Position numbers and translations under genes: made by a program
Shown here: in pieces, positions 58,638 to 64,000 of the stretch
Numbering within the stretch: position 1 is the first letter of the stretch
Layout of the letters: each line of letters starts with the position of its first letter
Origin: Oscillatoria acuminata PCC 6304
GTDB lineage: Bacteria > Cyanobacteriota > Cyanobacteriia > Cyanobacteriales > Laspinemataceae
NCBI RefSeq assembly: GCF_000317105.1
Contig: NC_019693.1
Location: 1,426,001-1,490,000 of the forward strand
DNA: 64,000 nt
Direction: 5' to 3'
The notes under the pieces: generated by a model
Told to the model about the DNA's origin: nothing
Databases searched by the model: none
The model's input: the letters and a program-made list of their open reading frames with translations, nothing else

Positions 58638-61487
58638 TTACTCCATTAGGTTGGCGGGAAACTGAAAGCGGTAGGGCAGACGGACCGTAAAGGTTGCTCC
58701 CGATCCGAGTTCGCTGGAAACCGAAATTTCCCCTCCCATCATTTCACAAAATCGCTGACCGATCGCCAGTCCCAAGCCGGTTCCCCCATACTGACGGGTG
58801 GTACTGGGGTCAGCCTGAGTAAAGGCTTTAAAAATCTGCTCCATTTGCTCTGATGTCATCCCAATTCCGGTATCAATCACCCGAAATTCAATCCAGTCCG
58901 GGTAAGAATGGGGGGGGGATACCGGGTCGGGAATGAGTTTCACTTCTAAGGTAATTGTCCCATTTTTTGTAAATTTAGCGGCGTTGCTTAATAAGTTTAA
59001 CAGCACTTGCCGAACTTTGTTTAAATCAGAATACATTTGGCCGAGTTGGGGGGGAGCATTCACCTGGAGATGATTCCCATTTTTCTGGACTAAGGGATGA
59101 ATGGTTGCCACTGCTGCCGTGATGACGTGGGTGACCTCGAAGGTTTCGAGGTAAATATCCATTTTCCCCGCTTCAATTTTGGAGAGGTCGAGAATATCAT
59201 TAATTAGGCTCAAGAGATGCTTTCCAGCAAACTGAATTTTTTTCAGGTCGGGAATAAAATCGGGGACACCGACTTCTTCGGCTTCTTCTTCGAGGATTTC
59301 ACTATAACCAACGATCGCATTCAGAGGAGTCCGCAGTTCATGGCTCATATTAGCCAAAAACATACTTTTGGCCTCGTTGGCCGCTTCGGCAGCTTCTTTG
59401 GCCTGGTGTAGCATGAATTCCGCTTGTTTGCGACTGGTAATATCTCGAACAATCACGATGGTTTGATTTTCCAGGAGAGGGAGCAGTCGCGCTTCAAAGT
59501 ATTTGAGGCGATTGTTAATCGGTAAGGAGTATTCTCGATAAACTAAATCGCGATTGGCTTTAACTTCATTGAGAGCTTCGGTAAAGGTTTGACTGATATC
59601 TGAGGGGAGGATTTTATTAATTTTACGCCCTAGAAATTCTTCCGGAGGTAGGTAAAGATCGGAGGTTTTTCCAGCTTGATAATCTAAAATTGTGGCATCG
59701 TTATCGAGTTTGAAGTATAAATCCGGAAGGGCTTTAAAAATGGCTTGCAGTTCCGAAGTAGTATGGTATAATTTTTCTTCATACTGTTTGCGTTCGGTAA
59801 TATCCCGGGTAATGGAGACGACACAGGGAACGCCCTCTAAAACGATGGATTCGGCACAGAATAAGCCAACCCGAATTTCCCCGGACTTCATTCTAAAGTG
59901 AATTTCGCGGTCGATGACTCGACCGGAGGTTTGTAATTCTTCAATACAGGCTTTTTGTTCGGCTTCATAGACCCAAATATTCAGATCGATCGAGTTGTTG
60001 CCGATGACTTCAGCCCATTCAAAGCCGGACATTTCTAGGAAGCGGTCGTTGATTTCAATATAACGGCCTTCGGCCAGAGTGGTAATGGCGATCGCATCGG
60101 GAGAAGCGCGAAAGGCTTTAGAAAACTTTTCCTGAGAGACCCGCAGGGCTTCTCGGGCCCGTCGGCGATCGGTAATATCAGTTTGGGACCCCGCAAACCG
60201 ATAGGGATGACCATCAGCATCCCGAACCGCCATCCCCCGAACCAGCATCCAGAGGTAGGACCCATTGTTATGCAAGAGGCGATATTCCGTTTGTAAGTGA
60301 GGACTCTCTCCTTTTAAATGGGCCTGGATTTCGGCTTCAACTCGTTCCAAATCATCGGGATGAATGCGACTGAACCATTCATCAGGATTGGACCCGATTT
60401 CGTCGGGGTGAGCACCGATCGCCGACTTCCACCGGGGGGAAAAATAAATTTCTTGGGCGTTCAAATCCCAGTCCCAGATGCCATCATTAGCCCCGGCAAC
60501 GGCGATCGCATAGCGTTCCTGACTCTTCTGGAGGGCAAAGGTGGCCCGTTCCACCGCCAACTCCATTTCCCAAGGTTTTCTGACCCAGATAAAGGTGGAT
60601 AATCCACAGGAAAAGGCTAAAAAGCCGCCGAGGGAGTATAACCAGCCAATGGGTCTACTCACGGGCCATCCTGCCAAGGGAATGGCAGCCATTTCCCAGG
60701 ACCCGTTGGGTAAGGAAACATCCAGGAGAACCGGGTTGCGATTAAACAGGTCTGGATCGCCGAAAAATACAGCCCCTTCGGACCCTAAGCTATCTTGTCC
60801 GCGAATGGCGTACTGGACAGGAATGGGCGTCGAGAAGCCCCCTCGTCTCAGCAGGGGTTTGCGTCCGGGAGGGGTGGCGATCGCCGGGTTTCTGGGGAGG
60901 AGTCTGACATCAGTGAAGAGGACATCCGGGTCGATGACGATCGCCACTAGACCCCAGTAAGTCCCCTCACCGGGACTATTCGGGGAAGATAGAAAAATGG
61001 GAGTGCGACTAACTAATGCCTTGCCTCCCTGAACTAACGGCGTTGGACCGGCAACGAGGGTACTTTTACTTTGGATAGTCTGCTGGACAATAGATTGAGT
61101 GCCGTGATGTTCCAGGAGATTGAGACCCAGGGCCTTTTCATGACCCTCAAACGGATAAAGATGAGTAATAATATTATCTTTAGCCAACTGAATATTGAGA
61201 ATCCCCGTTTGTTCGGAGACCATGACTTCAGCAAGGCGCTCAAATTGTTGAGGGGTAACATTGGGATGGTTGGAAACGTAGGCAACCAGACCCCGAGTAA
61301 TAAACAGTCGGGAGTTTAAGGCGCTTTCGAGTTTAGCTCGCTTGGTACTGAGTTGGAGCAAGACGTCCGTGCGAATTTGCTGACGGTTGCGTTCGATTTC
61401 CGACTTAGCCAGGGCCCAAACTCCGGCTATAACCAGGCCAGCTGAACAGACAGCAGCAATGTAAGGTGACAATCGCGATCGCATCAC
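58638..61487 (-). CDS. CHASE-PAS sensor histidine kinase
   Basis: A 949-residue membrane sensor. Residues 8-27 (YIAAVCSAGLVIAGVWALAK) and about 280-300 (WLYSLGGFLAFSCGLSTF) are membrane helices, flanking a CHASE-like extracellular domain (FITRGLVAYVSNHPNVTPQQ, LYPFEGHEKALGLNLLEH). PAS/PAC repeats follow: IAVAGANDGIWDWDLNAQEI, ITDRRRAREAL, AFRASPDAIAITTL, IFKALPDLYFKLDND. HisKA has [20 protein letters not shown] and HATPase has [13 protein letters not shown] and [19 protein letters not shown]. No receiver domain. It senses an external ligand. It is read in the same direction as the hybrid kinase downstream, so they might act together. Confidence 0.9.
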   Translation of the reverse strand: MMRSRLSPYIAAVCSAGLVIAGVWALAKSEIERNRQQIRTDVLLQLSTKRAKLESALNSRLFITRGLVAYVSNHPNVTPQQFERLAEVMVSEQTGILNIQLAKDNIITHLYPFEGHEKALGLNLLEHHGTQSIVQQTIQSKSTLVAGPTPLVQGGKALVSRTPIFLSSPNSPGEGTYWGLVAIVIDPDVLFTDVRLLPRNPAIATPPGRKPLLRRGGFSTPIPVQYAIRGQDSLGSEGAVFFGDPDLFNRNPVLLDVSLPNGSWEMAAIPLAGWPVSRPIGWLYSLGGFLAFSCGLSTFIWVRKPWEMELAVERATFALQKSQERYAIAVAGANDGIWDWDLNAQEIYFSPRWKSAIGAHPDEIGSNPDEWFSRIHPDDLERVEAEIQAHLKGESPHLQTEYRLLHNNGSYLWMLVRGMAVRDADGHPYRFAGSQTDITDRRRAREALRVSQEKFSKAFRASPDAIAITTLAEGRYIEINDRFLEMSGFEWAEVIGNNSIDLNIWVYEAEQKACIEELQTSGRVIDREIHFRMKSGEIRVGLFCAESIVLEGVPCVVSITRDITERKQYEEKLYHTTSELQAIFKALPDLYFKLDNDATILDYQAGKTSDLYLPPEEFLGRKINKILPSDISQTFTEALNEVKANRDLVYREYSLPINNRLKYFEARLLPLLENQTIVIVRDITSRKQAEFMLHQAKEAAEAANEAKSMFLANMSHELRTPLNAIVGYSEILEEEAEEVGVPDFIPDLKKIQFAGKHLLSLINDILDLSKIEAGKMDIYLETFEVTHVITAAVATIHPLVQKNGNHLQVNAPPQLGQMYSDLNKVRQVLLNLLSNAAKFTKNGTITLEVKLIPDPVSPPHSYPDWIEFRVIDTGIGMTSEQMEQIFKAFTQADPSTTRQYGGTGLGLAIGQRFCEMMGGEISVSSELGSGATFTVRLPYRFQFPANLME

Positions 61488-61632
61488 ACTCTCATATTTA
61501 TTTAATTACCCCGAAGTCAGCGATAGATCGTTCAGGAACGCAAGACCTGATCGATCTGAGGCCCCTACAACTGAGCCAGGGATTTGCCTCTTCTGCCCCT
61601 ATGGATCTGCTGGATATTTTAGACTTTGGCAT

Positions 61633-61664
61633 TTTTCAAACCCAAAAACTTGAGGGTTTGAAAA
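61633..61664. other. Hairpin with A/T flanks
   Basis: TTTTCAAACCC pairs with GGGTTTGAAAA over 11 bp around a 10-base loop and is followed by TTTT on the plus strand and preceded by A/T on the other. It could be a terminator for either strand or a regulatory hairpin in the kinase leader. Confidence 0.55.
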
Positions 61665-61787
61665 TTTTCCTCTCATTAGCTTATCCTATTTCCCCAACGG
61701 ATTGTAGAGAGTTGAGGGAAATCGTCTCACCGCAATGCCATAAAAAATTATGACCGTTTCATATTGTATTTAAAGCTACTATTTTGG

Positions 61788-61816
61788 GCGGAGGCAATCC
61801 CACGAAATGCCTCCGC
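61788..61816 (-). other. GC-rich hairpin after dnaJ
   Basis: GCGGAGGCA and TGCCTCCGC pair over nine bases. It lies 20 bp after the dnaJ stop but is not followed by a T run, so it is only a possible 3'-end hairpin. Confidence 0.5.
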
Positions 61817-61834
61817 ACTTCCGGACACTTGTCC

Positions 61835-62842
61835 CTAGAGAAGCAAATCCTGACGCGGCTTAAACGTTTCAATCTGACGCAATTTCTCGTAGAGTTCTCG
61901 TTCCTGGTCCGTGACCTGTTTCGGGACCGAAATGACAATTTCTACGAGTTGGTCACCCCGCTTGCCGTCGCCAGTGGGATAGCCTTTATTGGCAAGGCGC
62001 AACCGTTTACCCGGTCCAACCCCTGGGGGAAGCGTCATTTTCACCAACCCATCCAGGGTCGGCACTTCCACCGCCCCACCGAGGACTGCCTCACAGGGAG
62101 AAATCGGCAGAACACAGTAGATATCCGCCCCTTCAACCTTAAAAAAACCGTGGGGGGCAACGGTGATTTTTAAATACAAATCCCCCCCATTCATGCCTTG
62201 ACCCCGGAGACGAATCCGCTGACCCGTGACCATTCCTGTGGGCATGGTCACTTCCAGCGATCGGCCATCTTCTAGGCGAATCCGTTCCCGACCGCCGGTA
62301 TAGGCTTTTTCCAGGGGTAAAGTCAGACGCGCTTCCACATCCCGGGGATTAGGACGCGCCGGAATGGTGTAGGCAGTTTTGCTACTGCGGGGTTGAAAGG
62401 CATCGCGATCGCTGGTAGTAGTCGTGGTCCCTACCCCCACCCCAGCGGTCCGGGTTTCCCGACGTCCCAGCAGTTCATCTACAAAGCTGTCAAAATTGGC
62501 ATATTCCGAGAAATTGCTGGAACTCTGAGGTTCCCGGGACGACCCTGCCGCAAAGGGATTGCTGCGACTGTTCCAGCTTGGGGGTCGCACCGCTGCGCGA
62601 CCTTTAAATCCTTTCTTGCCCAAAAACCGACTAAATTCATCATATTGCGCCCGCTTGTTGGGGTCCGAGAGGACCTCATACGCTTCCGAAAGGTCCTTAA
62701 ATTTTTCCTCGGCGACTTTATTGCCAGGATTGAGGTCTGGGTGATATTGCCTTGCCAATCGTCGGTAGGCTTTTTTAATCGACTCCGTAGAGGATTCTTT
62801 CGTCAATCCGAGAATTTCGTAATAATTGCGCCAGTTCTGCAT
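61835..62842 (-). CDS. dnaJ: DnaJ-family co-chaperone without zinc fingers
   Basis: The start at 62842 (MQNWRNYYEILGLTKESS) is preferred to 62881. The product has 335 residues. The J domain has RRLARQYHPDLNPGN with the HPD motif that stimulates Hsp70 ATPase, then FKDLSEAYEVLSDPNKRAQY. A Ser/Arg/Gly-rich linker follows (about 85-165), then the C-terminal beta domains (RLTLPLEKAYTGGRERIRLE, LRLANKGYPTGDGKRGDQLV). There is no CxxCxGxG zinc region, so it is a class B (CbpA-like) protein. It lies immediately downstream of a dnaK gene, the arrangement of cyanobacterial dnaK3-dnaJ. Confidence 0.9.
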   Translation of the reverse strand: MQNWRNYYEILGLTKESSTESIKKAYRRLARQYHPDLNPGNKVAEEKFKDLSEAYEVLSDPNKRAQYDEFSRFLGKKGFKGRAAVRPPSWNSRSNPFAAGSSREPQSSSNFSEYANFDSFVDELLGRRETRTAGVGVGTTTTTSDRDAFQPRSSKTAYTIPARPNPRDVEARLTLPLEKAYTGGRERIRLEDGRSLEVTMPTGMVTGQRIRLRGQGMNGGDLYLKITVAPHGFFKVEGADIYCVLPISPCEAVLGGAVEVPTLDGLVKMTLPPGVGPGKRLRLANKGYPTGDGKRGDQLVEIVISVPKQVTDQERELYEKLRQIETFKPRQDLLL

Positions 62843-63024
62843 ATCCGCGATTTTAGACGTTAGATTTTGGATTGTTATCAATTAGATGGACGGACGACCT
62901 TGGAGTTATGGAGGGGACTGCGGTTGGGTTGCCGCTGCTACGGCTATAGGGGACCCTACCGAACCCCCCTTCCCCTCACCAAAGCGCGATCGCCTTTTCC
63001 AAAATCGTTCGCGCACGCTTGATT

Positions 63025-64000
63025 TTACAACCACTCTTCATCATCGTCATCCCAATCTTCATCCTGGTAGGGATTATTGTAACGGTTTGGGCTATTCGTA
63101 CCCGGAACCGAGGACCGTCCCCGGCGTCGGGTTCCGCGACTGTCTCCGGGATAGATTTCTCGCGGTTGGGAGGCGCGACTGTCTCCAGAATACAGGTCTC
63201 GGGATTGGGGTCCGCGACTGTCTCCAGAATACAGGTCTCGGGATTGGGGTCCACGACTGTCTCCGGAATACAGGTCTCGGGATTGGGGTCCGCGACTGTC
63301 TCCAGGATAGATTTCTCGCGGTTGCCGATAGGCTGTCTCGAAGAAATCATCTTTCACAGACCCTCGTTCCGGTCGGTCTTCGGTAAAAGCACGACGGATT
63401 GATCCAAAGATACTCTCTTCCTCTTCCGTCTCTTGAGTGCGCCGATAGATTTCCCGGTTCAATTCGTAGACTGCATCTTGAAGGTCAGACTGGGCTAAAT
63501 CAATTCCCCGTTCGTCCCCACGTTCTAAACTCTGGCGCAGATCTCGGATGGCGGTTTCAATCCGTCCGCGATGGGGGGCCACAAATTGGATGCCATAATC
63601 CAAGGTCGCCTCTCGGAGTTGACGTTCCGCTTGATAGGCTAATGCCTCGACTCGGTTGCGTTTTTCGACTCGTTCCCGGCGTTCGCGATCGACTTGGGCA
63701 TATTCATCAGCTTCCTGAATCATCCGCACCACTTCCGATTCGCTGAGGGTAGATGCCCCCTGAATCACGACACTCTGCTCTCGCCCGGTCATGCGGTCTA
63801 AGGCAGTCACCTGCAAAATTCCATTAGCATCCACATCAAAGGATACTTGAATTTGGGGAACTCCCCGAGGTGCTGGGGGAATTCCGGTCAATTTAAACCG
63901 TCCCAGGGATTTATTATCGGCAACCATTTCCCGTTCCCCTTGGACGATATGAATTTCTACGACGGTCTGATTATTCTCGGATGTGGAAAAGATATCAGAA
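63025..64000 (-). CDS. dnaK3: DnaK3-type Hsp70, C-terminal part (N-terminus beyond window)
   Basis: The frame is open to the right edge and contains [20 protein letters not shown], then [20 protein letters not shown] and [17 protein letters not shown], which are the Hsp70 substrate-binding domain. A helical lid follows ([20 protein letters not shown]). The tail of about 100 residues is unusual: five 13-residue units of the form [13 protein letters not shown] or [10 protein letters not shown], then an acidic end ([13 protein letters not shown]). Long tails are known for DnaK3, one of three cyanobacterial DnaK proteins, linked to membranes and polysomes. dnaJ is next on the same strand. Confidence 0.9.
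   Translation of the reverse strand, partial: SDIFSTSENNQTVVEIHIVQGEREMVADNKSLGRFKLTGIPPAPRGVPQIQVSFDVDANGILQVTALDRMTGREQSVVIQGASTLSESEVVRMIQEADEYAQVDRERRERVEKRNRVEALAYQAERQLREATLDYGIQFVAPHRGRIETAIRDLRQSLERGDERGIDLAQSDLQDAVYELNREIYRRTQETEEEESIFGSIRRAFTEDRPERGSVKDDFFETAYRQPREIYPGDSRGPQSRDLYSGDSRGPQSRDLYSGDSRGPQSRDLYSGDSRASQPREIYPGDSRGTRRRGRSSVPGTNSPNRYNNPYQDEDWDDDDEEWL
63144..63338 (-). repeat. Tandem 39-bp repeats in the DnaK tail
   Basis: Five in-frame copies, the inner three nearly identical, encode the 13-residue units with [13 protein letters not shown]. Near-identity at DNA level suggests recent expansion by slippage or unequal recombination. Confidence 0.85.

Larger units (their letters stand above)
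61488..61834. other. Intergenic region between dnaJ and the sensor kinase gene
   Basis: It contains the kinase promoter and the 3' end of the dnaJ transcript, with two hairpins described separately. No gene is recognised. Confidence 0.5.

Overview
The window looks like the chromosome of a filamentous, Oscillatoriales-type cyanobacterium. Evidence: a phycobilisome core-membrane linker (apcE), the cyanobacterial atp operon with a duplicated b/b' pair, a gamma subunit with the photosynthetic-type insert, an SLH-OprB iron porin, a group 2 sigma factor, very frequent HIP1 octamers (GCGATCGC), and many short dispersed palindromes. Both window edges cut a gene. I could not run any search, so family names come from recognisable motifs and genus is not assigned.

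Layout. 0-8 kb is a defence/toxin-antitoxin island on the minus strand: a DUF433/DUF5615 pair, an RHH/PIN pair, DarG with a wrecked DarT, a shortened HNH-type protein, a Uma2 protein, and a DUF4007 (SspB-type) gene next to a broken P-loop ATPase that looks like sspC. 8.8-13.8 kb holds a methyltransferase and apcE. 13.9-25.3 kb is a second accessory island: BrnA with dead BrnT, Uma2, MntA/HepT, a large NACHT NTPase, VapB with VapC split by an ISL3-type element (perfect 37-bp ends, 8-bp target duplication), a putative nuclease-fold/DUF2283 pair, and antitoxins beside truncated MazF-like and YafQ/RelE-like toxins. 25.4-31.5 kb is the atp operon. 31.9-37.0 kb is an iron(III) ABC transporter with two paralogous binding proteins, followed by a porin, a [2Fe-2S] protein, Dps and a Fur-family regulator: an iron/oxidative-stress neighbourhood. 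43.9-49.1 kb has carB and a sigma factor. 49.2-56 kb has a Uma2 gene, a 1494-residue DUF4347/Ig-like/RTX protein and a frameshifted sulfotransferase. 56.2-64 kb has two large sensor kinases and a dnaJ-dnaK pair.

Main observations. (1) In six or seven toxin-antitoxin loci the toxin is damaged by independent events (nonsense changes, start loss, internal deletion, truncation, IS insertion), while the antitoxin reads intact. (2) A 24-bp element sits inside HIP1 octamers in two coding sequences, each time adding eight codons in frame; an empty homologous site lies in the same window. (3) Toxin-antitoxin modules lie between direct copies of the 3' ends of neighbouring genes. (4) A phosphorothioation-type SspB/SspC locus appears to be decaying. 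(5) A 150-170 bp repeat with conserved ends and different cores occurs twice in opposite orientation.
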